From the NCBI GenBank assembly GCA_002441005.1, contig DJWO01000011.1, forward strand, positions 15,483 through 79,482: a stretch of 64,000 bases of DNA. The letters run 5' to 3'. The notes beneath the pieces are model-generated. The model saw only the letters and a list, made by a program, of their open reading frames with translations, did no database searches and was not told the DNA's origin. Made by a program: the position numbers and the translations under genes. Source of the DNA: Candidatus Aminicenantes bacterium UBA6228 (GTDB taxonomy: Bacteria; Acidobacteriota; Aminicenantia; Aminicenantales; Saccharicenantaceae). Positions 41,828 to 52,301 of this stretch are shown piece after piece; within the stretch, counting starts at the first letter, position 1, and every line of letters begins with the position of its first letter.

Positions 41828-43462
41828 ATGGTTAAACAGCGGTTTAACGTCAGGCCGGGGCTGATTTATATTTTTTGGTTACTAATTTTTTTCAGCCAGA
41901 TTAATATATTGATGGCCAGAGCCGGAGAGGCTCAGGAAAAGATATCGGGCGGACTACCTTCAAAAATCAGCGACATGAAGCAGTTGGAGTTATCTCTTGA
42001 AGATTGCCTGCTTAAAGCTCTTCGAAATAACCTTAATCTTAAAGCCGAAATGCTCACGCCTCAAATAGCTGATAAGAATGTGACTTTAGCCAGTGAAAAG
42101 TTCGTACCGTCCATTAACTTCAATTATAACAATCAAAATACGAAAACAGCTTCTTACTCTTTCCTTGAGGCTTCAGACTTGGTGGTCACCAAGCAGGATG
42201 ATTATACTGTCCAGCTGTCTGAAAATATCCCCACCGGTGGTTCGTTCTCGGCCAGTCTTTACAGTTATGTTAATGATAGCAACCGCAGTTTTCAGACAAT
42301 TAATCCACGCTTCGGGAGTACTTTCCGTTTGAATTTCAGTCAGCCGCTGCTGCGTGATTTTGGCTTAAAGTATGGCCGCCGGGATATTATTATAGCCGGC
42401 TACAGCCAGGAAATTTCTGAAGAAAATTTTCAGAAGATCCTGGAAGACACGATCTATAATGTTGAACTGGCCTACTGGAATCTGGTCTATGCCCGGGAAA
42501 ATCTTAAAGTCCGCCAGCAATCTATAAAACTGGCTCAGGAGCTGCTGGAAAAGAACAAAATGGAGATCGAGGCTGGAACCTTGCCTCCAATAGAACTACT
42601 CACGGCTGAAAGCGAAGTCAGTACCCGTCAGGCTGATATTCTGGAAGCCGAAGCCCTGGTCAAGAATTATGAAGACCAGTTAAAGGTGGTCATCAACCTC
42701 GGGGCTGAAATGGAAGGAGTCAAACAGGTTCAGATCATCCCTACCGATTCTCCTTCGGTTGAGAAACGAGAAATAAGCTATGAAGAGGCGATAGCTATCG
42801 CTCTGGAGAAACGCCCGGACCTTGAGGTTATTAGAACCGAACTGAAAAGCCGGGAATTCAGTTTTGGCTATGCCAAAAATCAGCTCTTGCCCAATCTTCA
42901 GTTTACCCTTGGCTACTGGAGCCCGGGGATCTCCGGAGACCAATTGGTCTATCAGGACAATAATCCTCTGACTGGAGTGGTCATCGATAAGATACCAGGG
43001 AAGAAATCGGATGCTTTAAAGGACGCTTTTAATTTTAAATATAAAAACTGGTCAATTGGTCTGGTCTTAAACTTCCCTCTCAGTAATGTTACCACCAGGG
43101 CGAATTATGCCCAGGCCAAGCTCAGCCTTGAACAGTCCAGGCTGAAGCTTAAAAACCAGCAGCTGCAACTTGACCTGGAAATAGGCAATGCAGTTAGAGC
43201 GGTCGAAACCAATTATCAACGGGCCCTGGCCTATCGCACAGCCCGGGAACTGGCCGAACAGAAGCTTTCGGCCGAAGAAGAAAAGTTCAAAGTTGGCTTG
43301 AGTACTAACTATCTGGTTCTTCAATATCAACGAGACCTGGCCAACGCTCAGACCATGGAACTTAAGGCTCTGATTGACTACAATGTATCATTAGCCAGCC
43401 TGGACCGGGTCATGGGGTCAGGCCGTGACCGCCAGCAAGTGTCGGTATTAAAAATGGACTGA
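41828..43462 (+). CDS. TolC-family outer-membrane efflux protein
   Basis: A 544-aa outer-membrane channel component with a signal peptide (about 15-38) and the two-fold TolC plan: LEDCLLKALRNNLNLKAEML at the front and EEAIAIALEKRPDLEVIRTE in the second half, each followed by long coiled coils (ALVKNYEDQLKVVINLG; EIGNAVRAVETNYQRAL). It forms the trimeric tunnel for the pump encoded downstream. AGGAG lies 7 bases before the ATG; a TTG one codon earlier is unlikely. First gene of a three-gene operon. Confidence 0.95.
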   Translation: MVKQRFNVRPGLIYIFWLLIFFSQINILMARAGEAQEKISGGLPSKISDMKQLELSLEDCLLKALRNNLNLKAEMLTPQIADKNVTLASEKFVPSINFNYNNQNTKTASYSFLEASDLVVTKQDDYTVQLSENIPTGGSFSASLYSYVNDSNRSFQTINPRFGSTFRLNFSQPLLRDFGLKYGRRDIIIAGYSQEISEENFQKILEDTIYNVELAYWNLVYARENLKVRQQSIKLAQELLEKNKMEIEAGTLPPIELLTAESEVSTRQADILEAEALVKNYEDQLKVVINLGAEMEGVKQVQIIPTDSPSVEKREISYEEAIAIALEKRPDLEVIRTELKSREFSFGYAKNQLLPNLQFTLGYWSPGISGDQLVYQDNNPLTGVVIDKIPGKKSDALKDAFNFKYKNWSIGLVLNFPLSNVTTRANYAQAKLSLEQSRLKLKNQQLQLDLEIGNAVRAVETNYQRALAYRTARELAEQKLSAEEEKFKVGLSTNYLVLQYQRDLANAQTMELKALIDYNVSLASLDRVMGSGRDRQQVSVLKMD

Positions 43463-43510
43463 TTTCTATCTAATCATAGAAACAAACTGTAAGAGGAGAC
43501 AGGCAGAAAA

Positions 43511-44752
43511 ATGAAATTATCAGAAAAAATAAAAAAAATGAGCCTTACCCAGAAAATTCTATGGCTGATTGGAATTTTAGTAGTTATCTTACTTCTGTGG
43601 AGAATCACCCAGGCCATCTTTAAAGAGGCCGCGACCAACAATAATAGGGGGCCGGTGGTAGCGGTGGTATTAAGCCCCGTCGAAAATGGCCTGATTCGGG
43701 ATGTCGGCCGGTTTTCTGGCACTTTAATTCCCAAATCTCAATTCGTGGTCGCTCCCAAAGTATCAGGCAAGCTTAAAAAGCTGTATGTCAATATTGGTGA
43801 TAAACTCTCTCGCGGACAGGTAGTGGCTCAGCTGGATGATGAAGAATACCAGCAACAGGTCGCCCAGGCTGAAGCCGACCTGAAGGTGGCCAAAGCCAAT
43901 TTTGAAGAAGCCAGAAGTGCTCTTGAACTGGCCAAAAAAGATCTGGAAAGAGCGGTTGCCCTTCACCAGAAAGGCATTTATTCTGATGCCCAATATGATG
44001 CCGGTCAAGCTCAATTTCAATCCCAGGAAGCAAAATTTAAGGTGGCTGAAGCTCAGGTAGCCAACCGTGAAGCTGCTCTGGAAACTGCCCGTCTTCACCT
44101 CTCTTATACCAGGATTATTGCCAGCTGGGAAACAGGGGGAAATACCCGCTATGTTGGAGAAAGATATGTTGATGAGGGCGCCCTGCTTTCAGCTAACACC
44201 CCAATTATTTCTATCGTCGAGCTCCAGCCCATCACAGCTGTGATCTATGCCACCGATAAAGAATATTTCAGAATAAAAGTTGGCCAGGAGGTGACGGTCG
44301 CTTCCAGCGTCTTTCCCGGTAGTCTCTTCCAGGGCCAGGTGACCAGAGTTGCTCCGCTGCTCAGGGAAACGACCAGACAGGCCCGCGTGGAAATTGACAT
44401 TAATAATGAGGATAATGTTCTGAAGCCAGGCATGTTTGTTAATGTAGAGGTTGAATTCGACCGGCGGGAAAATGCCAGAATTGTGCCTTTCAGCGCCATA
44501 GTTAGCCGGGGTAATTCTCAAGGTGTTTTTGTGGCCGATGTTGAAAACAAAAAAGCTTACTTCAAGCCGGTCAAGACGGGCATTGTTGAGGGAGAAAAAG
44601 CGGAAGTGGTGGAGCCGGCTGGCCTGTCCGGTTTTGTTGTTACCCTGGGGCAGCATCTGCTGCAGGATGGGATGGGTATCATTCTGCCCGAAACAGGAGT
44701 GGAGAGTGGCAGTTCTCAGGCAGGCAATAAGTTTGCCGGGGGGCGCCGTTGA
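43511..44752 (+). CDS. RND efflux periplasmic adaptor (membrane fusion protein)
   Basis: A 413-aa adaptor with one N-terminal TM anchor (about 13-36), lipoyl half-motifs (VVAPKVSGKLKKLYVNIGDK; RIIASWETGG), an alpha-hairpin coiled coil (QAEADLKVAKANFEEARSAL...), a beta-barrel (GQEVTVASSVFPGSLFQGQV) and a membrane-proximal domain ending in FVVTLGQHLLQDGMGI. It bridges the RND pump and the TolC channel. The gene lies 48 bases after the TolC gene and 54 before the pump gene. Confidence 0.95.
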   Translation: MKLSEKIKKMSLTQKILWLIGILVVILLLWRITQAIFKEAATNNNRGPVVAVVLSPVENGLIRDVGRFSGTLIPKSQFVVAPKVSGKLKKLYVNIGDKLSRGQVVAQLDDEEYQQQVAQAEADLKVAKANFEEARSALELAKKDLERAVALHQKGIYSDAQYDAGQAQFQSQEAKFKVAEAQVANREAALETARLHLSYTRIIASWETGGNTRYVGERYVDEGALLSANTPIISIVELQPITAVIYATDKEYFRIKVGQEVTVASSVFPGSLFQGQVTRVAPLLRETTRQARVEIDINNEDNVLKPGMFVNVEVEFDRRENARIVPFSAIVSRGNSQGVFVADVENKKAYFKPVKTGIVEGEKAEVVEPAGLSGFVVTLGQHLLQDGMGIILPETGVESGSSQAGNKFAGGRR

Positions 44753-44806
44753 CTGGCTTATCCTTAATTTATTATTCATCTAATATTCTCAATCGGGGAG
44801 ACAATA

Positions 44807-47800
44807 ATGAATCTGTCTGAATTCTCTATAAAACGGCCGATTTTTGTCAGCATGCTTATCCTGGTCGTACTGGTTCTGGGCTTTATCTCTTTAAGCCGCT
44901 TGCCGGTTGACCTGATGCCCGACATTACTTATCCAACCCTGAATGTTTCCACCTCATATCCGAATACAGCTCCGGAAGAAATGGAGCAAATAATAACCAG
45001 GCCAATTGAGGAAGCTTTAAGTTCAGTACCTGGAGTCGAAGAGATTTTTTCGGTCTCTTCCCAGGGCGGCAGCACGGTCCGGGTCATGTTCGAATGGGGA
45101 ACAAATATTGATGAGGCGGCTAATGAAATCAGAGAAAGAATAGACCGGATTGTCGGCCGGTTCCCGGAAGAAGTTCAGCGGCCGACTTTGAGAAAGTTTG
45201 ACCCCGCTCAGAGCCCAATTCTGACCATTGGCATTTTGACCGAACTTGATCCGCTTCAGGTCAGAAGAATCATAGATGAGCAGGTCTCTTACCGGCTGGA
45301 AAGAGTGCCAGGAGTGGCTTCAATTGATGTCTGGGGCGGTCTGGAAAGAGAGATCCAGGTTAATCTGTCCCCGGATAAGGTTAAGGCCCTTGGTTTGCCT
45401 CTGGATCTAATTATCAGCAAAATCAGACAGGAAAATATTGATATTCCAGCCGGGACAATTGAAAAAGGCAATTATGAAATTACAGTCAGGATTCCGGGAG
45501 TTTATACCAGTATAGATCAAATAAAAGAAACGATTGTGGCTGTGCGAGAGGGAGGTGTCATTCGGGTTAAAGACATTGCTAATGTTGAAGACACCAACCG
45601 ACGGGTGACAAGAGTAGCCAGGGTAGATGACCTGCCAAGCATATCAATGTCTGTCTACAAGCAATCAGGTGAAAACACGGTTAACGTGGTCGATGGAGTT
45701 TATAAAGAGCTGCAGCTGGTCAAGGAAGATTATCCACAATTTAGATTCATAGTCTTAAGGGACAATGCTAAATATGTCAGGGATGCCATTAATAATGTAG
45801 GGACTTCAGCCTTATACGGCGGTTTGCTGGCTGTTCTGGTTTTGCTGTTTTTCCTGGTCAATATTAGAAGCACCCTGGTCATTGCCCTGTCGATTCCTAT
45901 TTCGATTATTGCCACCTTTACTCTGATGTATTTTGGCGGGTTTACTCTAAATGTCATGAGTCTGGGCGGCCTGGCCCTGGGTATCGGCATGATGGTTGAC
46001 AACTCCATCGTCGTTCTGGAAAACATCTTCCGGATGAGAGAAGAGGGTGTAGCTTTGAAAAAGGCGGCAGTTGATGGCGCCACCGAAGTCACCTCAGCTA
46101 TCATCGCCAGCACAGTGACGACTCTAATTGTCTTTTTGCCGATGCTTTTTGTTCAGGGAGCTTCTGGCATTATGTTCAAGCAGCTGGCTTATGTCGTAGC
46201 CTTTTCCCTGGCTTGCTCGCTGATTGTGGCCCTGACCTTAGTGCCGATGCTGGCCAGCAAGATTCTGAAGGGCGACAATATTGGTAAACATAATCCTGAG
46301 AAGAAACTGGCCCTTAAAGCTAAACAAATCTTCTCCAATCTGGAAAACGGCTATAAAAATCTTCTGGATTACTGCCTGCACCACCGGATAAGAGTGCTGT
46401 GGATTACCGGACTCCTTCTTATTATCAGCGTTTTTCTCTTCCGGTTTATAGGCCAGGAATATATGCCCGAGACAGATGAAGGCGAAGTAAGAGTAACGGT
46501 TGAAATGGAGGTGGGCACCAGGCTGTCGGTTATGGACCAGAAACTCAGGGAAGTCGTAGAAATGGTCAAAGAGCTGGTGCCTGAAATAGAGTCAATCGAA
46601 GAAAGAGCCGGCAGTGGCGGCTGGAGAGGCGGAGCTAACCGGGGTAATGTTACTCTGAAACTGGTGCCAAAAGCTATGAGAAGCAGGTCTAGCCTGGATA
46701 TTGCAGCAGATCTGAGCCGGCAACTATTAAATGTCTCTGGAGCTATTATCCGGACAAGAGCTACTGGCGGGCAGATGATGATGGGCATGAGGGGCGGCGG
46801 TGGTGAAGAAAGGCTGCAGATCGAGATTCGAGGCTATGACCTGGAGGTTGGTCAGAACCTGGCTCAGGAAGTAAAGAGAGTGGTGGAAAAGATAAAAGGC
46901 GTAACTGATGTTAGCATCAGCCGGGTGGAGGGCACACCAGAGCAGCGTCTGGTAATTGATCGTGAGAAGGCCTCTGAAATGAAATTGTCAGTCAACCAGA
47001 TTGGCGATTTTATCAGCACTATTCTGTCTGGATCGCAAGCCAGCCAGTTCAGAGAAGCTGGGCGGGAATATCGAATTCTGGTCAAGGTCAAAGATTCAGA
47101 GCGGCTTGATGTCAACGACCTGCTCGATCTGACCATAACCAACTCGGATGGGGAACAGGTGAGCTTGCGGAACGTTATCGCCGTCCGGAGCGGGCGCGGA
47201 CCGCAGCAAATAGAGCGAAGAGACAGGGAAAGAATAATTAACGTCTCAGGCGAAATTGCCAACCGGGATCTTGGCTCGGTGATTAAAGATGCTCAGCGGG
47301 CGATCAAGACAATTCCGAAGCCGGCTAACTTCTCTATCAGTTTCACCGGTGACTATGAAGAACAACAGAAAGCTAACCGGGAATTGATGATCAGCATCAT
47401 TCTGGCTTTGTTTCTGGTCTATATGATTATGGCCATGCTCTATGAGTCACTGCGGGATCCACTCATCGTCATGTTTTCTGTTCCTCTGGCTGTGATTGGC
47501 GTGGCTTTTATTCTATTGCTAACCGGGACCAGCATTAATGTCCAGGCCTATATAGGTATGATCATGCTGGGTGGAATTGTCGTTAATAATGCCATTCTGC
47601 TCGTTGACTATACTAATCTTTTAAGACATCGTGATGGCTTTGAGATGATGGAAGCGATCAAAGAGGCTGGCCGGAGAAGGCTGCGTCCAATTCTCATGAC
47701 AGCCTTGACTACCATTCTTGGTATGATTCCCCTGGCTCTCGGTATCGGAGAAGGAAGCGAAGTCCAGACACCTCTGGCCCGGGTAGTCATCGGCGGCTTA

Positions 47801-47899
47801 ACCAGTTCAACTTTTATTACTCTGATAGTTATCCCCGTTGTCTATTCACTTTTTGAACAGAGAAGGCAAAAAAGAGCGGCTAACAACCAGGCCTCATGA
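44807..47899 (+). CDS. RND efflux transporter (AcrB/HAE1 type)
   Basis: A 1030-aa inner-membrane proton antiporter with 12 TM segments and two large periplasmic loops. The N-terminus SIKRPIFVSMLILVVLVLGF is typical. In TM4 the sequence is LGIGMMVDNSIVVLENIF, with a single Asp where AcrB has two adjacent ones; this is usual in a large group of HAE1-like pumps. The repeat in the second half reads MIMLGGIVVNNAILLVDY. No metal-binding CusA signature is seen, so drug or lipid-like substrates are more likely. Ends convergent with the ZIP gene, overlapping by 6 bases. Confidence 0.96.
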   Translation: MNLSEFSIKRPIFVSMLILVVLVLGFISLSRLPVDLMPDITYPTLNVSTSYPNTAPEEMEQIITRPIEEALSSVPGVEEIFSVSSQGGSTVRVMFEWGTNIDEAANEIRERIDRIVGRFPEEVQRPTLRKFDPAQSPILTIGILTELDPLQVRRIIDEQVSYRLERVPGVASIDVWGGLEREIQVNLSPDKVKALGLPLDLIISKIRQENIDIPAGTIEKGNYEITVRIPGVYTSIDQIKETIVAVREGGVIRVKDIANVEDTNRRVTRVARVDDLPSISMSVYKQSGENTVNVVDGVYKELQLVKEDYPQFRFIVLRDNAKYVRDAINNVGTSALYGGLLAVLVLLFFLVNIRSTLVIALSIPISIIATFTLMYFGGFTLNVMSLGGLALGIGMMVDNSIVVLENIFRMREEGVALKKAAVDGATEVTSAIIASTVTTLIVFLPMLFVQGASGIMFKQLAYVVAFSLACSLIVALTLVPMLASKILKGDNIGKHNPEKKLALKAKQIFSNLENGYKNLLDYCLHHRIRVLWITGLLLIISVFLFRFIGQEYMPETDEGEVRVTVEMEVGTRLSVMDQKLREVVEMVKELVPEIESIEERAGSGGWRGGANRGNVTLKLVPKAMRSRSSLDIAADLSRQLLNVSGAIIRTRATGGQMMMGMRGGGGEERLQIEIRGYDLEVGQNLAQEVKRVVEKIKGVTDVSISRVEGTPEQRLVIDREKASEMKLSVNQIGDFISTILSGSQASQFREAGREYRILVKVKDSERLDVNDLLDLTITNSDGEQVSLRNVIAVRSGRGPQQIERRDRERIINVSGEIANRDLGSVIKDAQRAIKTIPKPANFSISFTGDYEEQQKANRELMISIILALFLVYMIMAMLYESLRDPLIVMFSVPLAVIGVAFILLLTGTSINVQAYIGMIMLGGIVVNNAILLVDYTNLLRHRDGFEMMEAIKEAGRRRLRPILMTALTTILGMIPLALGIGEGSEVQTPLARVVIGGLTSSTFITLIVIPVVYSLFEQRRQKRAANNQAS

Positions 47900-48709
47900 G
47901 AAGGCGACATCAAGAATCATCATCAGGATGAAGCCGGTGATAAGGCCAATGGTCGATAAGTCAGACTCGCCCGAGCCCTGTGACTCAGGGATGACCTCTT
48001 CGACTACTACAAAAATCATGGCTCCAGCGGCGAAAGACAGGGCATAAGGCAGAATAGCTATCATCCTGGTTACAGCCAGAGCGCCCAGCACAGCGGCCAG
48101 CGGTTCGACCAGCCCGGACAGTTGCCCTAAGAAAAAACTTCTTTTTCGGCTAAGGCCGGCTGCCCTCAAGGGCCAGGAAACAGCCAGGCCTTCTGGCAAG
48201 TTCTGTAGCCCAATGCCTATGGCCAGGGCGATGGCTCCGCCTAATGTACCTGAAGCTGGCAGCGAGAGAGAAACTGCTCCAAAGGCCACGCCAACCGCCA
48301 GGCCTTCTGGAATATTATGAAGAGTAATGGCTAAAACCAGCAGGGTTGTCTTTTTCCAGTGAGTTCTTAAGCCTTCAACCAGTTGTTCGGACAGGAACAG
48401 ATGAAGGTGGGGCAAAATCTTATCGAGGACAAAAAGCGAACCGGCTCCAAGCAGAAAACCGGCGGTTGCCGGAAGCCAGAGAGGAAAGTTCTTTCCTCTT
48501 GACATCTCAATAGCTGGAGCCAGCAGGGACCAGAAGCTGGCTGCCACCATTACTCCGGCGGCAAAACCCAGCATTAAATTAAGAATTTTCTGGCCGACAC
48601 TTTTTAATAGAAAGACGGAGGCAGCCCCCACTACTGTCATCAAGTAAGTAAAAAGAGTAGCCAGCAGGGCCTGAAGAACAGGCGATAAACCTGAAAGACT
48701 CTGTTCCAT
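47894..48709 (-). CDS. ZIP-family metal transporter
   Basis: A 271-aa membrane protein with eight TM segments. TM4 has HNIPEGLAVGVAFG and TM5 QNLPEGLAVSWPLRAAG, the H-N-x-P-E-G metal-binding motifs of the ZIP family (ZupT-like), with EPLAAVLGA in TM6 and VEEVIPES in TM7. It should import Zn2+ or related divalent metals (Fe, Mn). Monocistronic; ends tail-to-tail with the RND pump. Confidence 0.94.
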   Translation of the reverse strand: MEQSLSGLSPVLQALLATLFTYLMTVVGAASVFLLKSVGQKILNLMLGFAAGVMVAASFWSLLAPAIEMSRGKNFPLWLPATAGFLLGAGSLFVLDKILPHLHLFLSEQLVEGLRTHWKKTTLLVLAITLHNIPEGLAVGVAFGAVSLSLPASGTLGGAIALAIGIGLQNLPEGLAVSWPLRAAGLSRKRSFFLGQLSGLVEPLAAVLGALAVTRMIAILPYALSFAAGAMIFVVVEEVIPESQGSGESDLSTIGLITGFILMMILDVAFS

Positions 48710-48883
48710 GGGCTTTTAACCACAAAAATAGACGAAAACATCAGAAGAGTCAATTGCCTGGCTCTAAATTTTTTACCGGACCCGGCTTTGTCTAAGAGCC
48801 TTAAAGCTCTGTTTAGTTTTTTTCTTGCAACCTAGAGCAGGCAAAATATATAATCATGAAGATTAACCTGAGAGGAGGTTTTA

Positions 48884-51800
48884 ATGCCTGCTATTTTTAA
48901 CAGAAAACATCTGGAGTCTTATTTTTTAATACTGACTGCCTTCTTAGTTTTGGTGGCAGGGACTTCATTCCTGCAGGCCAGCCAGGAAGCAAGGGTACTG
49001 CGTTTCCCGGCCATTTATAATGACCTGGTCGTTTTTTCTTATGCTGGTGATCTCTATTCAGTTCCAGCCTCGGGCGGAACAGCCAGAAGGCTGACTTCAC
49101 ATCCTGGCTATGAGGCCTTTGCCAGGTTTTCACCGGATGGAAAATATATTGCCTTTACCGGGGAGTATGATGGCAACCGTGAGGTCTATTTGATGCCGGC
49201 TGAGGGAGGCAATCCTGTCCGTTTGACCTACACGCCGGTTCTGGCTCGTGACGACATATCTGACCGGATGGGGCCAAATAATTTAATCATCGGCTGGACC
49301 CCTGATGGTCAGAAGATTGTTTACCGTTCACGTCAGGCTGAATGGAACGATTTTAACGGCCAGCTTTATTTGGTCTCGAAAGACGGGGGATTTCCAGAAG
49401 AGCTGCCTTTGCCGCGTAGCGGTTTTTGTTCATATTCGCCTGACGGGTCAAAACTGGCTTTTAACCGGATATTCCGTGAATTTCGCACCTGGAAAAGATA
49501 CCGGGGCGGGATGGCCGATGATATCTGGATTTATGATTTTAAAAGCAAAAAAACTGAGAATATAACCAGTAATCCTGCCCTCGATATTATTCCGATGTGG
49601 AGCGGGCAAAAAATCTATTTTCTGTCAGATCGCGGCGAAGAGAAGCGTTTAAATATTTATGCCTATGATGTCGGGACAAAAGATACGAGGAAAATAACTG
49701 ACTTTAAGGATTATGACATAAAATTTCCTTCGCTTGGCCAGGGAGCCATCGCTTTTGAAAACGGTGGTTACCTCTATAAGCTGGATTTAGCCAGCGAAAA
49801 AGTCAATAAGATTCCGGTCTATATTGCTGATGATCAATCCGGGTCGAGGGCCGAGCTGGTTAGGGTGGCTGATAAAATCACCGGTTTTGATCTGGCTCCA
49901 GATGGAGCCCGGGCGTTGTTCGGAGCCCGCGGGGAAATATTTACCGTCCCGGCTAAGAACGGCAATGCCCGGAACCTGACCAATACTTCCGGTGTCCACG
50001 AGAGAGATGCGGCCTGGTCGCCAGACGGCCGCTGGATAGCTTATATCTCTGACCAAACGGGAGGGGATGAGATCTATCTCAGGCCCCAGGACGGCTCTGG
50101 CCAGCCCGTTCAGCTGACCTCCAACTCTGATTGTTACAAATATGCGCTTCTCTGGTCGCCGGACAGTAAAAAGATTCTCTGGTCAGATAGATTATTTCGC
50201 CTGCGCTATATCGATATTGATAAAAAACAGATAGTCGAGGTGGCTAAAGGCAAAGCCTGGGAAATTCGTGATTACACCTGGTCGCCTGATTCGAGCTGGG
50301 TAGCTTATTCTCAGCAGGAGCTAAACTCCATAGATAAAATTTATCTTTATTCGCTGGCTAATGGAAAAACCATTGAGGTGACAGATAACTGGTATTCGTC
50401 TTATTCGCCCTGCTTCAGTAGCGACGGCCAGTATCTTTTCTTTGTCTCTAACCGCGATTTTAATCCAGTTTACAGCCGGACAGAATTCAATCATGCCTAT
50501 TTAGCTATGTCGAGGATTTATCTGGTGACCTTGACGGCTGAAACCAAATCGCCTTTTGAACCGAAAAGCGACGAAGTCAAAGTCGCTTCGCCGGCGGCGG
50601 AAACGGCTAAAGGCGAAAAAGGGGACAAAGAAAAGGCGGCTGGAGCCGCGGCTAAAGAAGCAGCTGGAAAAGTGACAGTTAAAGTGGAGGAAGCTGGTCT
50701 TAAAGATAGAATCATAGCCCTGCCGGTTGAGGTGGCGAGTTATTTTTCTTTGACCTCAGCCGGTGACCGGCTTTACTACCTGAGAAGAAGTCTGGCTGAC
50801 CGCCAGGGTAGCTTCAAATACTATGATCTTAGCAAGAGAGAAGAAAAAGACCTGGGTCAGGTCAAGGCCTATGTCATTTCTGCTGATCAGAAGAAGATGC
50901 TGGTCGCCCGGGGCCAGGATTACGCCATCATTGATTTACCTTCGGCTCCGGTAAAGATTGAAGACAAACTGGAGCTGAGCGGCCTGGAAATGTGGCTGGA
51001 CCGTCAGACCGAGTGGGCCCAGATTTATAACGAATGCTGGCGCCAGATGAAAGATTTCTTCTATGCACCTAATATGCACGGTGTTGACTGGGAAAAAGTC
51101 AGGGCCCAGTATGAGCCTTTAGCCAGGGCAGTAAATCACCGGGCAGATTTAACTTATGTAATCGGTGAAATGATTGGCGAGCTCAATTGCGGCCATACTT
51201 ATGTGGGTGGTGGCGACCTGCCAGTTGTTAAGAAGGTTAACGTTGGCCAGCTGGGTGCTAAGCTGGAGAAAGACCAGGCCACCGGCTATTACCGGATCGA
51301 AAAGATTCTGGAGGGCCAGAACTGGGATGAAGATCTTCGTTCGCCCTTGACTGAAGTTGGAGTTAAGGTCAAAGAAGGTGATTATATAATTGCCATTAAT
51401 GGCCGGCCGGTTAATCAGGTCAAAAATATCTATGAGCTGCTGGTCAATACAGCCGGACGGCAGGTAAGACTCAAAGTCAATTCTCAGCCGGCTGAGAAGG
51501 GAGCGAGAGAAACAGTCATTGTGCCCATAGAGAGAGAAAACAGCCTTTATTATTACAACTGGGTAAAAAGAAATGCTGAGATGGTGGCTAAAGCCACTGA
51601 TAACCGGGTAGCTTATATTCATGTTCCCGATATGGGGGTCGCCGGCCTGAATGAGTTTGTCAAACATTTCTATCCGCAGGTCAATAAAAAAGCCTTGATC
51701 ATTGATGTCCGGGGCAATGGCGGCGGCAATGTTTCGCCTATGCTGATTGAGAGACTGCTCCGGCAGGCGGCCTTTATTGAGGTGGCTCGCGGTTCAGTTC

Positions 51801-52207
51801 CTAACTGGGATCCAGCTGCAGTCATTATGGGACCAAAAGTTTGCCTGGCCAATGAATTCTCGGCTTCAGATGGAGATCTCTTTCCTTATCGTTTCAAGCA
51901 TTATAATCTTGGCCCGCTGATTGGCCAGAGAACCTGGGGCGGAGTAGTCGGAATTCGCGGCAGCTTGCCCATTGTTGATGGTGGGGTCCTCAACAAACCG
52001 GAATTTGCTCCCTATAGCCTGGCAGGGGATAAGTGGATAATTGAAGGTGAAGGTGTCGAGCCGGATATTTTTGTTGATAATGATCCAGCTAAGGAATATG
52101 AGGGAATTGACGAGCAGCTTAATAAGGCCATTGAAGTTGTTCTGGAAAAACTTAAGGCTGAGGAGAAAAATATTCCCCCGGTACCGCCTTATCCAGTGAA
52201 GAAATAG
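48884..52207 (+). CDS. Tricorn-like S41 protease with beta-propeller and PDZ domains
   Basis: A 1107-aa protein. Signal peptide about 1-35; six- and seven-bladed PD40/WD40-like propellers (about 40-310 and 320-570, FSPDGKYIAFTGEYDGNREV; WSPDGRWIAYISDQTGGDE); a low-complexity E/K/A linker (about 570-600); tricorn core and PDZ domain (about 770-870, VKEGDYIIAINGRPV); S41 catalytic domain with VRGNGGGNVSP and the nucleophile Ser in NEFSAS (about 990-995). Archaeal tricorn degrades proteasome peptides in the cytosol; the bacterial exported forms cut peptides in the periplasm. GAGGAGG lies upstream of the ATG. Confidence 0.95.
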   Translation: MPAIFNRKHLESYFLILTAFLVLVAGTSFLQASQEARVLRFPAIYNDLVVFSYAGDLYSVPASGGTARRLTSHPGYEAFARFSPDGKYIAFTGEYDGNREVYLMPAEGGNPVRLTYTPVLARDDISDRMGPNNLIIGWTPDGQKIVYRSRQAEWNDFNGQLYLVSKDGGFPEELPLPRSGFCSYSPDGSKLAFNRIFREFRTWKRYRGGMADDIWIYDFKSKKTENITSNPALDIIPMWSGQKIYFLSDRGEEKRLNIYAYDVGTKDTRKITDFKDYDIKFPSLGQGAIAFENGGYLYKLDLASEKVNKIPVYIADDQSGSRAELVRVADKITGFDLAPDGARALFGARGEIFTVPAKNGNARNLTNTSGVHERDAAWSPDGRWIAYISDQTGGDEIYLRPQDGSGQPVQLTSNSDCYKYALLWSPDSKKILWSDRLFRLRYIDIDKKQIVEVAKGKAWEIRDYTWSPDSSWVAYSQQELNSIDKIYLYSLANGKTIEVTDNWYSSYSPCFSSDGQYLFFVSNRDFNPVYSRTEFNHAYLAMSRIYLVTLTAETKSPFEPKSDEVKVASPAAETAKGEKGDKEKAAGAAAKEAAGKVTVKVEEAGLKDRIIALPVEVASYFSLTSAGDRLYYLRRSLADRQGSFKYYDLSKREEKDLGQVKAYVISADQKKMLVARGQDYAIIDLPSAPVKIEDKLELSGLEMWLDRQTEWAQIYNECWRQMKDFFYAPNMHGVDWEKVRAQYEPLARAVNHRADLTYVIGEMIGELNCGHTYVGGGDLPVVKKVNVGQLGAKLEKDQATGYYRIEKILEGQNWDEDLRSPLTEVGVKVKEGDYIIAINGRPVNQVKNIYELLVNTAGRQVRLKVNSQPAEKGARETVIVPIERENSLYYYNWVKRNAEMVAKATDNRVAYIHVPDMGVAGLNEFVKHFYPQVNKKALIIDVRGNGGGNVSPMLIERLLRQAAFIEVARGSVPNWDPAAVIMGPKVCLANEFSASDGDLFPYRFKHYNLGPLIGQRTWGGVVGIRGSLPIVDGGVLNKPEFAPYSLAGDKWIIEGEGVEPDIFVDNDPAKEYEGIDEQLNKAIEVVLEKLKAEEKNIPPVPPYPVKK

Positions 52208-52301
52208 CCCGGTTTCCTGTAAATTGCAACCTATTATCTGTTCTTGGCATTAAGGCGGTTAGGTGTAGAATGAAAAAAATTTGAGGTCAGCGGGAGGAGA
52301 G